Of a DNA stretch of 57,486 bases, positions 37,245 to 47,775 are shown piece after piece. Source of the DNA: an uncultured Clostridia bacterium (GTDB lineage: Bacteria > Bacillota > Clostridia > Oscillospirales > Acutalibacteraceae); NCBI GenBank assembly GCA_946041635.1, contig CAMGDG010000002.1:1-57486 (forward strand), given 5' to 3'. The notes under the pieces were generated by a model. That model searched no databases. It saw only the letters and a list, made by a program, of their open reading frames with translations, and was not told the origin of the DNA. Numbering within the stretch: the first letter of the stretch is position 1; every line of letters begins with the position of its first letter. Position numbers and translations under genes: made by a program.

Positions 37245-38660
37245 ATGAGAAAAACAAAAATTATATGCACCTTAGGCCCTGCAACCGATAATGACAAAAT
37301 ACTTCGTGAGATTATTAAAAGCGGAATGAATGTGGCTCGCTTCAATTTTTCTCACGGCGACTACAAAATGCATCAAAAGCGGTTTGAACAGTTAACCCGC
37401 CTGTGCGATGAACTGAACGCCCCCGTTGCAACAATGCTTGATACGAAAGGCCCCGAGGTGCGCCTTGGGCTGTTCCGTGACAATTTGCCCGTTACCGTTA
37501 ATAAGGGTGACGAGTATATTCTCACCACAAAAGATGTTGAGTGCGATGAAAAACAGGCGTCCGTATCCTTTAAAGGCATAACGGGCGATGTAACCGTGGG
37601 TACAAAAATCCTTATAAACGACGGACTTGTTTCAATGATTGTAAAAAGGGTTACAGAAACCGATGTAATCTGTGAAGTCCTTGAAGGGGGAACGCTTTCA
37701 AACAATAAGGGCGTAAATATACCGGGTGTTAACCTTTCAATGCCCTATTTATCCGAACGGGATATGTCCGATTTGGAATTCGGCGCAAAGATGGATTTCG
37801 ATTTTATAGCCGCCTCCTTTGTGAGAAGCGGTGCGGATATTGACTATCTGCGTAAATTCATCAATTCTCTCGGCTGGCGCACACCTCAGATTATTGCTAA
37901 AATCGAAAATATGGACGGCGTTAATAATATCGACGAAATTATTGCGGCGGCGGACGGTGTAATGGTAGCCCGAGGCGATATGGGCGTTGAAATTCCCTTT
38001 GAGCAAATTCCCGCCATACAAAAGGATATAATCCGTAAATGCCGCCATGAGGGCAAACAGGTGATAACCGCCACGCAAATGCTTGAATCAATGATTCACA
38101 ATCCTATGCCCACAAGAGCGGAGATAACCGATGTGGCAAACGCAATTTACGACGGAACCTCCGCCATTATGCTTTCGGGGGAAACTGCGGCAGGTGAGCA
38201 CCCTGTTGAAACGGTGGTAACAATGGCGACTATTGCCGAGGCTACCGAAAATCACATAGACTATATCCGACAGTTTAATATTTCCGACGGTAAAAAGGAC
38301 GATATAACAAACGCTATTTCCCACGCAACGGTTACAACGGCACATGATTTGGGTGCAAAGGCGATAATTACCGTTACAAAATCGGGCAGTACGGCGAAAA
38401 TCGTGTCAAAGCACCGTCCCTCCTCTATGATAATCGGCTGTACCACAAACAAAAAGGTGTGGCGGCAGATTAACCTTTCCTGGGGCGTAGTGCCACTCCT
38501 TTGCGAGGAAAAGTACAATACCGACGAACTTTTTGCCCATGCAGTTGAGGTTTCAAAGGAAAGCGGGCTTGTAAAAACAGGTGATATTGTGGTAATAACC
38601 GCCGGCATACCCTTGGGAATATCGGGCACTACCAATATGTTAAAGGTTGAAAGGCTGTAA
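37245..38660 (+). CDS. pyk: Pyruvate kinase
   Basis: TKIICTLGPATDNDKILREIIKSGMNVARFNFSHG, AKIENMDGVNNIDEIIAAADGVMVARGDMGVEIP. Confidence 0.97.
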   Translation: MRKTKIICTLGPATDNDKILREIIKSGMNVARFNFSHGDYKMHQKRFEQLTRLCDELNAPVATMLDTKGPEVRLGLFRDNLPVTVNKGDEYILTTKDVECDEKQASVSFKGITGDVTVGTKILINDGLVSMIVKRVTETDVICEVLEGGTLSNNKGVNIPGVNLSMPYLSERDMSDLEFGAKMDFDFIAASFVRSGADIDYLRKFINSLGWRTPQIIAKIENMDGVNNIDEIIAAADGVMVARGDMGVEIPFEQIPAIQKDIIRKCRHEGKQVITATQMLESMIHNPMPTRAEITDVANAIYDGTSAIMLSGETAAGEHPVETVVTMATIAEATENHIDYIRQFNISDGKKDDITNAISHATVTTAHDLGAKAIITVTKSGSTAKIVSKHRPSSMIIGCTTNKKVWRQINLSWGVVPLLCEEKYNTDELFAHAVEVSKESGLVKTGDIVVITAGIPLGISGTTNMLKVERL

Positions 38661-38700
38661 GGCGAGAAAGAATGGTCAAATGCTTTTATATAAAAGCCAA

Positions 38701-38730
38701 AACCGCCGTGAGATTTTTCTCACGGCGGTT
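38701..38730. terminator. Bidirectional terminator between convergent pyk and GH2 gene
   Basis: AACCGCCGTGAGA-TTTT-TCTCACGGCGGTT, 13-bp perfect stem. Confidence 0.8.
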
Positions 38731-38746
38731 CGCTTTGTTATTTGAG

Positions 38747-41002
38747 TTATTTTTTGATTTTGTTAAGCTGTTGGTTTACCCAAATCTTTGCCTCGGGCGG
38801 TATTCTTGAGCCGCCCATATCAAACACTTTCTCAACGGTAAATCCCTTTGCCATATTCATCATACCCTTGGAAATATTCATGTGCAATTCAGAGGTGATT
38901 TTTTCAACCATGCTGTTGATAAATACCTCACCATCGGGATTTTTCATAATTTCACCGACTTTGTCTTTTATGCTGAAATACCCATCGGGGAACTCCAAGT
39001 CTCCGCTGGCATCAAGTGTGTCAAACCAGTTTTTACCGCTGTTGTCACCCTCGCTTACCTTTAAAACATAGCTTTCGTCGGGCGTGTCGGTAAGATTTAA
39101 TTCCATTTCGTCAGTAAGGTCGCCGCTTACAGCCTTAACGGTATTTTTACCTTGTTTAAGGACTACACCCTCAAAGCGGAAAATCTTATCTCCCTTAACG
39201 GTTGCAAATTCCTCACCATTTACAATAAGCGTTACCTCGTCACAGTTTGAATAAACCTTAATATCAGTTGTTTCGCTTGTGCGGTTTACATAACGGCGTG
39301 AGCAAAGATGAACAAACTTTTCCTCTGACCAGTACGCCTTGTAGATGAAGAAACTGTCTTTCTTTATCTTTCTGTCAAAGGTGACAAGTCCTTTGTTGTT
39401 GCGACCTTTTACTCCGCCCTCGTCACGCATATCCGAAGCAAAGTCAAACATATTCCATACATAAGTTGACCATAAATAATCACGGGTGGCAAATGTTTCG
39501 AGCATCTTTTCGTGGTAATATGCCTGATACTCCTCGGAGTAATCCTGCATTTGGGGATTGTCGTTGTGATATGCGAGTATTCCCTCACAGCCGTATTCGG
39601 AAAGACCTAAGCAGATGTTGGGATAATTCTTGTGGAAATTGTCGAGCCACGGACCGTTATCGTCAACACAGCCCATATACCAGCCGAAATAGTGGTTGTA
39701 TGCGAGAATATCGGTGATTGTGTTAAGCTGTGAATCCTCAGGTACCATTGTAACATTTGCCATTGTGGTAGGACGGCTCTTGTCAAGCTTGTGGCAAAGG
39801 TCATTGAGGTCTTTAAGATTTTTAATAAGCTCGGGAGTTTCTTCGCCGATTGTGATTTCGTTTGCAATGCCCCAAGTGAAGATTGAGGGGTGATTGTACG
39901 CTTGTATTACAAGCTCACGCATTTGAGACATTGTGTTGTCATACGCCTCTTTTGTGGGCATAAATACTGAAATAAAGGGGATTTCCGCCCATACAAGCAA
40001 GCCTGCACGGTCGCAGAGAGTGTAGAAATAATCGTCGTGCTGATAGTGGGCAAGACGGATTGTGTTTGCGCCCACCTCACGGACAAGCTTAATATCCTCC
40101 TCATGGTCAGCCTTTGAAATCGCCCAGCCCTTGTCAAGTCTGTCCTGATGGCGTGAAACACCACGCAGCGGATAGGGACGGTTGTTAAGGAAAAAGCCTT
40201 TTTCACTGTCAACCGAGAATTTTCTAACGCCGAAATCAACGGTCAGTTCATCAACCGCTTCACCGTTTTTTATAAGACGGCAGGTGAGAGTGTAAAGATA
40301 AGGGTTGTCAATTCCGTCCCATAAAGTGGGATTTTCAAGGGTGATAACCGCGTCGCCGTCGGTGGTTACAGTTTGTCCGTCAAGAGAAAACTCCACTTTT
40401 GTATCGGCTTTTCCCGTGATATATGTATTGATTTCAATATCTGCCTTTTTAAGGTCGTCGCTGAGTTTCGGCGTAACGGAAACACCTTTTCCTCCGCAGT
40501 AATCAAGGGCAAAGTGAGATTTATTTACCGTTATAAGATTTACATCTCGGTAAATTCCTCCAAAAAAGGTGAAATCCGCAGTTTGGGGATAAACCTCTTT
40601 ATTTTCCCTGTTGTCAGCCATAACGGCAATTTTTGCCTTGCCGCGCTTCAAATACGGAGTAATGTTTACTCTGAATGTTGAAAATCCGCCCTTGTGAACT
40701 CCCGCTTTTTTGCCGTTTATAAAAACGGTTGCTATTGAGCTTACACCCTGAAATTCCAGGTATGCTTCTTCGTCGCTTTCAAGTTCAACTTTTACTGTTT
40801 TAAAGTACCAGCAAGCACCTCTGTAAAAGTCAAAGCCGCCGTCCTGACCGTCCATGTTGTTCCATGTGTGGGGCAGATTTACCTGCTCCCATTTTTTGTT
40901 GGCACGGCGAGGCGTTTTGTCTTTTTTTGTACCATCTTTCAGAAAATACCAATCGCTGTTAAGATTAGTAATCTTACGCATATTTCCCAAGCTTCCTTTC
41001 AA
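38747..41002 (-). CDS. Glycoside hydrolase family 2 (beta-galactosidase/glucuronidase-like)
   Basis: VNLPHTWNNMDGQDGGFDFYRGACWY, RGVSRHQDR, YNHPSIFTWGIANE catalytic NE; likely start ATG 40984 (MRKITNL) or the upstream ORF start. Confidence 0.9.
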   Translation of the reverse strand: MKGSLGNMRKITNLNSDWYFLKDGTKKDKTPRRANKKWEQVNLPHTWNNMDGQDGGFDFYRGACWYFKTVKVELESDEEAYLEFQGVSSIATVFINGKKAGVHKGGFSTFRVNITPYLKRGKAKIAVMADNRENKEVYPQTADFTFFGGIYRDVNLITVNKSHFALDYCGGKGVSVTPKLSDDLKKADIEINTYITGKADTKVEFSLDGQTVTTDGDAVITLENPTLWDGIDNPYLYTLTCRLIKNGEAVDELTVDFGVRKFSVDSEKGFFLNNRPYPLRGVSRHQDRLDKGWAISKADHEEDIKLVREVGANTIRLAHYQHDDYFYTLCDRAGLLVWAEIPFISVFMPTKEAYDNTMSQMRELVIQAYNHPSIFTWGIANEITIGEETPELIKNLKDLNDLCHKLDKSRPTTMANVTMVPEDSQLNTITDILAYNHYFGWYMGCVDDNGPWLDNFHKNYPNICLGLSEYGCEGILAYHNDNPQMQDYSEEYQAYYHEKMLETFATRDYLWSTYVWNMFDFASDMRDEGGVKGRNNKGLVTFDRKIKKDSFFIYKAYWSEEKFVHLCSRRYVNRTSETTDIKVYSNCDEVTLIVNGEEFATVKGDKIFRFEGVVLKQGKNTVKAVSGDLTDEMELNLTDTPDESYVLKVSEGDNSGKNWFDTLDASGDLEFPDGYFSIKDKVGEIMKNPDGEVFINSMVEKITSELHMNISKGMMNMAKGFTVEKVFDMGGSRIPPEAKIWVNQQLNKIKK

Positions 41003-41121
41003 AAGAATTTATACCTAATTATATCTAACACTTGCCCCAAAGTCAATATTTTACGTTTTATTTAATCTTATATTGACTATTCAAATTCTTTAATGATATA
41101 ATGTGCTAAAATAATAAGCGG

Positions 41122-42537
41122 GTGATGAGGATGAAAAATGAGATAATAAGCTTAAAGAAAAATCTTTACCGTTCCACGGCAATAATGTTTATTGTTCAGC
41201 TTTTCGGAGCATTGGGAGCGGGATTTTTCTTTGTCGTTCAGAATATTTTAGGCGTTCAGCATATTCTTGACGCCGCCGAAAAAGGAAACGAGCAGATTTT
41301 GTGGTTTATCCTTTTCTGGGCAACGGACTTTTTCTTTATAGCCTTTACTGCGGTGACGGCGTACCTTATCGCAGGTATCCCTGCCTTGGCGCCGGCGCTT
41401 TCTTTGAGCATATATTTTTGTCACTTTGCAGGCAATCCCGTACCCGGAAACGAGATGTATATAGCCTACTTTGCAACGCCCCTTAATAACGGCGGCGGAG
41501 CAAATATCGGCTATATGGGGTATTTTATAATGGCTGTGTTTATGGCGCTTCTCATAAAATACCTTTATATCGGCTGGGATAACGCCAAAAACGCCCTTGG
41601 CAAAAAGCTGGACGGCGTTATTGCCAAGCTTCGCGGTAAAATCAAGGCGATTCCCGAAAATTTCGGCGGAGTGGAGCTTTTGGAGCAGGTGGATTTGATA
41701 GTCCTTATTCTCATTTTGCCAGTTGCTTCCTGTGCGCTTACATTTTTGCTTATCCGTTACGGAATTCAGCTTCCCTTTAACGCCTTGGGCGAGGCGCTTG
41801 TATCACCCCTTACAAATCTCGCAAATTCAAGCGTTGTGCTGTGCGGTGTTGTTATAGGACTTATGGTAGGCTTTGACCTTATAGGGCCTGTTTCCATGGC
41901 GGCTTTTTCCGTTTCCGTTGCCATGCTTTTTGCAGGCGACGCCCGTTTTATGACAATTTACGGCGCATGCTTTATAACAATGGGCTGGATACCTCTTTTT
42001 ACAATGATTATCCGTGGATTTATCAAGAAAAAGAGTTTTTGTCTCGATACGGACGATACAAACCTTGCAGTCAGCGGACCTATCAACGCATTTTTTGAAA
42101 ATGTTAAGCTGACGGTATCTTTTTCAATGGTCTATGCTTACAGAAGCCCATTGACGATTATTCCCGGTTTTATGATAGGCTCTGCCGCAACGGGACTTAT
42201 GGTTTCACTTTTCAAAATTGTAAATACGGCATATCTCAATGAACTTCCCAAATACGGCAACGGCTATACCTTTGCACAGCTTTTTGAAAGGGGAGAGCGC
42301 TATATCTCCTTTACATTGCCCTTGCGTTCAGGCGATTGGCTTACATGCCGCATACCTTTGTTCTTTATAATTCTTGCAGGCGCGGCTGTGGGCGGTGCGG
42401 CGATAGTTCTTTTCCGCCATATTGCATATAAGGGACAAATAAAGAGGGGAACGGCGATTGAAACGAAGGGCGATATTGTCCTTGAAATGCGTCACTATGC
42501 GCAAAAGCTGGCGAACGACAGAAAAACAGCAAAATAA
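41122..42537 (+). CDS. PTS EIIC-like multi-TM membrane protein
   Basis: About 9-10 TM segments; PVPGNEMYIAYFATPLNNGGGANIGYMGY, GLMVGFDLIGPVSMAAFSVSVAMLF. Confidence 0.6.
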   Translation: MMRMKNEIISLKKNLYRSTAIMFIVQLFGALGAGFFFVVQNILGVQHILDAAEKGNEQILWFILFWATDFFFIAFTAVTAYLIAGIPALAPALSLSIYFCHFAGNPVPGNEMYIAYFATPLNNGGGANIGYMGYFIMAVFMALLIKYLYIGWDNAKNALGKKLDGVIAKLRGKIKAIPENFGGVELLEQVDLIVLILILPVASCALTFLLIRYGIQLPFNALGEALVSPLTNLANSSVVLCGVVIGLMVGFDLIGPVSMAAFSVSVAMLFAGDARFMTIYGACFITMGWIPLFTMIIRGFIKKKSFCLDTDDTNLAVSGPINAFFENVKLTVSFSMVYAYRSPLTIIPGFMIGSAATGLMVSLFKIVNTAYLNELPKYGNGYTFAQLFERGERYISFTLPLRSGDWLTCRIPLFFIILAGAAVGGAAIVLFRHIAYKGQIKRGTAIETKGDIVLEMRHYAQKLANDRKTAK

Positions 42538-42662
42538 ACTGTATCTGCACGGAGAGTTTGATGCTTTTCGTGCAGTTTTTTATTTTTTTCTATTGAATTC
42601 CTACTATTTTTGTATTATATTATTGAGTAATGCAAATAATTATTGATAAGGTTATGATATAA

Positions 42663-43097
42663 ATGAAAATTTCAACAAAAGGAAGATATGCAATAAGGCT
42701 TATGCTGGATTTGGCAATTCACGGTGAAGACGGATATGTGTCAATTAAAACCGTTTCACAGCGGCAGAATATCAGCGAAAAATACCTTGAACAGATAATA
42801 AAACTCCTTGCAAAGGAAAAGCTTGTGGAAAGCACAAGGGGGGCAATGGGCGGCTATCGCCTTACCCGTGAACCGAAAGATTATACCGTGGGCGAAATTC
42901 TGCGTGTTACCGAGGGAAGTCTTGCTCCCGTAGCCTGCCTTGACGCAGACGAAAACACCTGCGAAAACTGTATGGATTGTGTAACCCTTGAAATCTGGCA
43001 ATGTATTCTTGACGCAGTCAATAAGGTTGTGGATTCCATAACGCTCCAATACTTGGTGGATAAGCAAAAGGAAAAGGGGAATTGCGGTTGCTGTTAA
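42663..43097 (+). CDS. Rrf2 family transcriptional regulator
   Basis: MKISTKGRYAIRLMLDLAIHG, RQNISEKYLEQIIKLL, GAMGGYRLTR, CLDADENTCENCMDC cysteine cluster. Confidence 0.94.
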   Translation: MKISTKGRYAIRLMLDLAIHGEDGYVSIKTVSQRQNISEKYLEQIIKLLAKEKLVESTRGAMGGYRLTREPKDYTVGEILRVTEGSLAPVACLDADENTCENCMDCVTLEIWQCILDAVNKVVDSITLQYLVDKQKEKGNCGCC

Positions 43098-43684
43098 AAT
43101 ACGATACAAACGAAGTTCTCCGCTACTTGGGTTATCGGGGGAAGCCTGCCGATGACCGTACTCTTAAAATGATTGACGAGGTTTACAAAGAGCTTTGCAA
43201 GGTGATTACTCCAAAGTATATTTACAAGGAGTACGAATACGAAAAAACAGATGATTCAATAATTGTAAACGGAATTGAGTTTAAAAGCAAAAAACTTTTG
43301 TCGCACTTGAAAAATTCCGATACAGTCGCCCTTTTCGGAGCAACTTTGGGAACGGGAGCAGATACGCTTATCCGTAAATATTCATTTACCGATACGCCCC
43401 GTACCGCAATCGGTCAGGCAACCGCCGCTTCCCTTGTTGAAAACCTTTGTGATTTGGGTTGTGAAGAAATAAAAACAACACTCGGCTGTGAGCTTCGCCC
43501 CCGTTTCAGTCCGGGGTACAGCGACCTTTCGCTGTCTTGTCAGGCGGATTTTTTCAAATTGCTTGATATGTCAAAACGGCTCGGCGTGACGCTTGCCGAC
43601 TCATATTTGATGACGCCCTCAAAATCCGTAACGGCGTTTGTGGGAATTATAAAAAAGGACGGTGAATTAAATGAGCTTTATTGA
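43082..43684 (+). CDS. Stand-alone methionine synthase reactivation-domain-like protein
   Basis: Located directly upstream of and overlapping metH; LRPRFSPGYSDLSLSCQADFFKLLDMSKRLGVTLADSYLMTPSKSVTAFVGI; TTG start behind AAAGGGGA. Confidence 0.82.
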   Translation: MRLLLKYDTNEVLRYLGYRGKPADDRTLKMIDEVYKELCKVITPKYIYKEYEYEKTDDSIIVNGIEFKSKKLLSHLKNSDTVALFGATLGTGADTLIRKYSFTDTPRTAIGQATAASLVENLCDLGCEEIKTTLGCELRPRFSPGYSDLSLSCQADFFKLLDMSKRLGVTLADSYLMTPSKSVTAFVGIIKKDGELNELY

Positions 43685-46028
43685 TAAATTCGGAAAAGAA
43701 TTGCTGTTTTTTGACGGTGCAATGGGCACAATGCTTCAAAAAAACGGCTTGCAGGCAGGCGAACTGCCCGAGCTTATAAACCTGTCAAAGCCCGATGTTA
43801 TTTTGAAAATCCATAAGGAATATCTTGACGCAGGCTGTGATATTGTTACAACCAATACCTTCGGAGCAAACGCCCTGAAATTTGAAAATACGGAAGAAAT
43901 CGTGAATTCTGCCGTAAAAATTGCAAAAAAAGCCGTAAGCGATGTTCAGCGTGAGTGTTTTGTCGCTCTTGATATAGGACCGCTCGGAAAGCTTTTAAAG
44001 CCCTACGGAGATTTGGATTTTGACGACGCTTATGACCTTTTCCGTCAGCAAATGACAGCGGGTGAAAAAGCAGGCGCAGATTTAATCCTCATTGAAACCA
44101 TGGGGGATTTGTACGAAATCAAGGCGGCTGTGCTTGCGGCAAAAGAAAATACACGGCTTCCCGTTCTTGTGTCGCTGATTTTCGATGAAAAGGGTAAATT
44201 GTTAACAGGGGCGGATATAGCCACCGCCGTTATAACCTTGGAGGGCTTGGGCGTTGACGGCATAGGCATTAACTGCGGCTTAGGACCTGACCAAATGCTC
44301 GGTCTTATAAAGGAAATGATAAAATATTCCTCAACTCCCGTATTTATTCAGCCCAATGCAGGCTTGCCCGTGTGCATAAACGGCGTAACCTCATATAATG
44401 TAAAGCCCGATGATTTTGCAGAAAAACAGCTTGAAATATTAAAAGCGGGAGCTTGTGCTCTGGGCGGCTGCTGCGGAACAACGCCCGAGCATATCAAGGC
44501 GATGATTAACCTTTGCAGGGACGAAAAAATTACTCCTGTTTCCCAAAAGAACTACACCGCCGTGTCCTCATATTCCAAAAGTGTTATTATAGGCGAAACT
44601 CCCGTAATTATCGGTGAGCGAATTAACCCCACGGGTAAAAAGCTGATGAAAGAGGCTTTAAGAAATAAGGATATTGACTACATTTTCCGTGAGGGTGTGG
44701 CACAAACCGACGCCGGGGCACATATTCTCGATGTCAATGTGGGACTTCCCGAAATTGATGAGCCTGAAATGATGAAAAATGCCGTAACAGGGCTTCAAAG
44801 TATTCTTGATACGCCGTTGCAGATAGATACTTCCGATACCGTTGCAATGGAAAAGGCTTTGCGGCTTTATAACGGCAAGGCTATGATAAATTCCGTAAAC
44901 GGCAAAGAGGAATCAATGAATTCGGTTTTTCCCCTCTGTAAAAAATACGGCGGCGTTGTGGTGTGCTTAACACTTGACGAAAACGGCATACCGGAAGATG
45001 TGAGCGGCAGAATTAAGATAGCCGAAAAAATTATCAAAAGAGCCGCAGAATACGGAATTTCCAAAAAAGATTTGGTTTTTGACCCTCTTTGTATGACGGT
45101 CAGTACAAACAGTCAAAACGCCGTGATAACGCTTCAATCCGTTAAAAGACTTCGCCGTGAGTTAGGCGTTAACACCGTTCTGGGCGTTTCAAATGTGTCT
45201 TTCGGACTTCCCGCAAGAGAAAACCTGAATTCGGCGTTTTTCGCTCTTGCCCTTGAAAACGGACTTTCGGCAGGTATCATAAATCCCAAAAGCGACATGA
45301 TGATGAATTCTTACTATTCCTTTTGCGCATTAAAGGGGCTTGATGAGAATTTTGAAAAGTATATCGAAAATTCTTCCGAAATCAAGCAGGAAGCAAAGTC
45401 GGAGGGCATTGCCGATTTAAAAACCGCCGTAATTAAAGGCTTAAAGGAACAGGCGAGAGAGCAAACCGAAAAGGAACTTCTTACCAAAACTCCTTTGGAA
45501 ATAATTGACGGAATACTTATCCCTGCCCTTGATGTTGTAGGCAAAGGCTTTGAGGAAAACACCGTGTTTTTGCCGGGACTTTTAATGAGTGCCGAAACCG
45601 CAGGTGTAAGCTTTGATGTTCTCAAAAAGGAAATGGAGAAAAACGGTTCAAACGGTCCTAAAAAGGGCAAGATAATTCTGGCAACCGTTAAGGGTGATAT
45701 TCACGACATCGGAAAAAACATTGTTAAGGTACTCCTTGAAAACTACGGCTTTGAGGTTGTTGATATGGGCAAGGATGTCCAGCCGCAGGCGATAGTGGAT
45801 AAAGTGAAGGCGGAAAATGTTAAGCTTGTGGGATTGAGCGCACTTATGACTACCACAGTCCCCTCAATGGAGGAAACCATAAAACTTTTAAAAGAGCAGA
45901 CCGAAGGCGTTTGCGTTATGGTTGGCGGAGCGGTGCTTACGCAGGAGTATGCCGATATGATAGGCGCCGATTATTACGGCAAGGACGCAATGTCCTCCGT
46001 CAGATATGCTGAAAAATTCTTTAAATAA
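43671..46028 (+). CDS. metH: Cobalamin-dependent methionine synthase lacking a fused activation domain
   Basis: DGAMGTMLQ, GINCGLGPDQ, GGCCGTTPEHI, IGERINPTGKKLM, GDIHDIGKNIVKVLL. Confidence 0.95.
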   Translation: MSFIDKFGKELLFFDGAMGTMLQKNGLQAGELPELINLSKPDVILKIHKEYLDAGCDIVTTNTFGANALKFENTEEIVNSAVKIAKKAVSDVQRECFVALDIGPLGKLLKPYGDLDFDDAYDLFRQQMTAGEKAGADLILIETMGDLYEIKAAVLAAKENTRLPVLVSLIFDEKGKLLTGADIATAVITLEGLGVDGIGINCGLGPDQMLGLIKEMIKYSSTPVFIQPNAGLPVCINGVTSYNVKPDDFAEKQLEILKAGACALGGCCGTTPEHIKAMINLCRDEKITPVSQKNYTAVSSYSKSVIIGETPVIIGERINPTGKKLMKEALRNKDIDYIFREGVAQTDAGAHILDVNVGLPEIDEPEMMKNAVTGLQSILDTPLQIDTSDTVAMEKALRLYNGKAMINSVNGKEESMNSVFPLCKKYGGVVVCLTLDENGIPEDVSGRIKIAEKIIKRAAEYGISKKDLVFDPLCMTVSTNSQNAVITLQSVKRLRRELGVNTVLGVSNVSFGLPARENLNSAFFALALENGLSAGIINPKSDMMMNSYYSFCALKGLDENFEKYIENSSEIKQEAKSEGIADLKTAVIKGLKEQAREQTEKELLTKTPLEIIDGILIPALDVVGKGFEENTVFLPGLLMSAETAGVSFDVLKKEMEKNGSNGPKKGKIILATVKGDIHDIGKNIVKVLLENYGFEVVDMGKDVQPQAIVDKVKAENVKLVGLSALMTTTVPSMEETIKLLKEQTEGVCVMVGGAVLTQEYADMIGADYYGKDAMSSVRYAEKFFK

Positions 46029-46054
46029 TCCGTCTATTTAGCACTTTGTTATAA

Positions 46055-46083
46055 TTGACAAAATCATACCTAAGTAGTATGAT
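46055..46083 (+). promoter_or_regulatory. nifS-operon promoter with overlapping palindromic operator
   Basis: TTGACA - 17 bp - TATGAT; inverted repeat ATCATAC-CTAAGTA-GTATGAT (46063-46083) covers spacer and -10. Confidence 0.75.
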
Positions 46084-46144
46084 ATATATGAATTCATAGT
46101 AATTTACTGTGAAATATGATTTTTCTATGAAAAGAGATGTATTT

Positions 46145-47320
46145 ATGAAGGTTTACGCAGATAATGCCGCAACCACTAAAATATCAAAAACAGCTCTTGA
46201 CGCTATGATGCCCTGTTACACGGAAATTTACGGTAACCCGTCAAGCTTGCATCAGGTAGGGCAGGAGGCTTTTCACGCAGTTCGTGACGCAAGAGAAATG
46301 ATGGCAAAATGCCTGAATTGCGATACGGACGAGCTTTATTTCACCTCAGGCGGCAGCGAGAGCGATAACTGGGCAATTAAGGGTGCGGCTCATCTTATGG
46401 CGAAGAAAGGCAAAAAGCACATAATCAGTTCAAAGTTTGAGCACCACGCCGTTCTTCATACTCTCAACGCACTTGAAAAAGAGGGCTTTGAAATCACACT
46501 TCTTGATGTGTATGAAAACGGACTTGTGAAAGTTGAAGATGTAAAAAATGCTATCCGTGAGGATACTGCCCTTGTAACAGTAATGTATGCCAATAACGAA
46601 ATCGGCACAGTTCAGCCCATTCGTGAAATCGGCGCTGTTTGCCGTGAAAAAGGCGTGCTTTTCCATACGGACGCCGTTCAGGCAGTTGGGCATATCCCTG
46701 TTGATGTAAAAGCGGATAATATTGATATGATGTCCCTTTCGGGTCATAAGTTCCACGGTCCCAAGGGTATAGGCGCTCTCTACTGCAAAAAGGGAATAAG
46801 ACTTCCCAACCTTATTGAGGGCGGCGCTCAGGAAAGAAACCGCAGAGCAGGAACGGAAAATGTACCTGCAATAGTAGGTATGGCGGCGGCTCTTAAAGAG
46901 GCGTGCGACAATATGGAGGAAAACACAAAGAAACTGGTGGCAATGCGTGAGCAGTTAATTAACGGAATTCTTAAAATCGACGCAAGCCGAATTAACGGCG
47001 ACCGTGACCACCGTCTCCCCGGTAATGTAAGCGCTTGCTTTGAGGGCGTTGAGGGCGAGTCATTGCTCCTTTATCTTGATTTGGCAGGTATCAGTGCGTC
47101 ATCGGGCTCAGCCTGCACCTCGGGCTCCCTTGACCCCAGCCATGTACTGCTTGCAATCGGGCTTCCTCACGAGGTTGCCCACGGCTCGTTGAGACTGAGC
47201 ATTTGCGAGGAGAATACACCCGAGCAAATGGATTATATTATCGAGCAGCTTCCCCCTATAATCAACAGACTTCGTGATATGTCACCCCTTTGGGAAAGAA
47301 TACAAAATGAGAGAAAATAA
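46145..47320 (+). CDS. nifS: Cysteine desulfurase (NifS/IscS type)
   Basis: [53 protein letters not shown] 46145 (track start 46109). Confidence 0.95.
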   Translation: MKVYADNAATTKISKTALDAMMPCYTEIYGNPSSLHQVGQEAFHAVRDAREMMAKCLNCDTDELYFTSGGSESDNWAIKGAAHLMAKKGKKHIISSKFEHHAVLHTLNALEKEGFEITLLDVYENGLVKVEDVKNAIREDTALVTVMYANNEIGTVQPIREIGAVCREKGVLFHTDAVQAVGHIPVDVKADNIDMMSLSGHKFHGPKGIGALYCKKGIRLPNLIEGGAQERNRRAGTENVPAIVGMAAALKEACDNMEENTKKLVAMREQLINGILKIDASRINGDRDHRLPGNVSACFEGVEGESLLLYLDLAGISASSGSACTSGSLDPSHVLLAIGLPHEVAHGSLRLSICEENTPEQMDYIIEQLPPIINRLRDMSPLWERIQNERK

Positions 47321-47335
47321 GAGAGGTAGTATGTA

Positions 47336-47755
47336 ATGGAATATTCAGAAAAAGTAATGGAGCATTTTACACATCCCCACAATGTGGGCAAAATTGACGA
47401 TGCCGACGGCGTAGGCGAGGTAGGCAATGCAAAATGCGGAGATATTATGAAAATGTATCTCAAAATCGATAACGGCATTATCACAGATGTTAAATTCAAT
47501 ACTTACGGCTGTGCTTCTGCAATCGCTACAAGCTCAATCGCAACGGATATGATAAAGGGGCAACCGGTATCCGAAGCGTTAAAGCTCACAAATAAAGCCG
47601 TTGTTGAGGCTCTTGACGGACTTCCCGCAGTTAAAATTCACTGCTCCGTATTGGCTGAGCAGGCAATAAAAGCGGCAGTCCGTGATTATTACGACAAAAA
47701 CGGCATTGAATATGATGAGGCAGAGTTTCATTTTAACGAGGAGCACCATCATTGA
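47336..47755 (+). CDS. nifU: Fe-S cluster scaffold protein
   Basis: VMEHFTHPHNVGKI, GNAKCGDIMKMYLK, YGCASAIATSS, KIHCSVLAEQAI. Confidence 0.95.
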   Translation: MEYSEKVMEHFTHPHNVGKIDDADGVGEVGNAKCGDIMKMYLKIDNGIITDVKFNTYGCASAIATSSIATDMIKGQPVSEALKLTNKAVVEALDGLPAVKIHCSVLAEQAIKAAVRDYYDKNGIEYDEAEFHFNEEHHH

Positions 47756-47775
47756 TTTCCGAAAGGAAGATGTAA

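Noticed and set aside
43671-46028. metH as a truncated pseudogene
   Set aside because: The missing activation domain is encoded as a separate overlapping upstream ORF, and MetH ends after a complete B12-binding domain.
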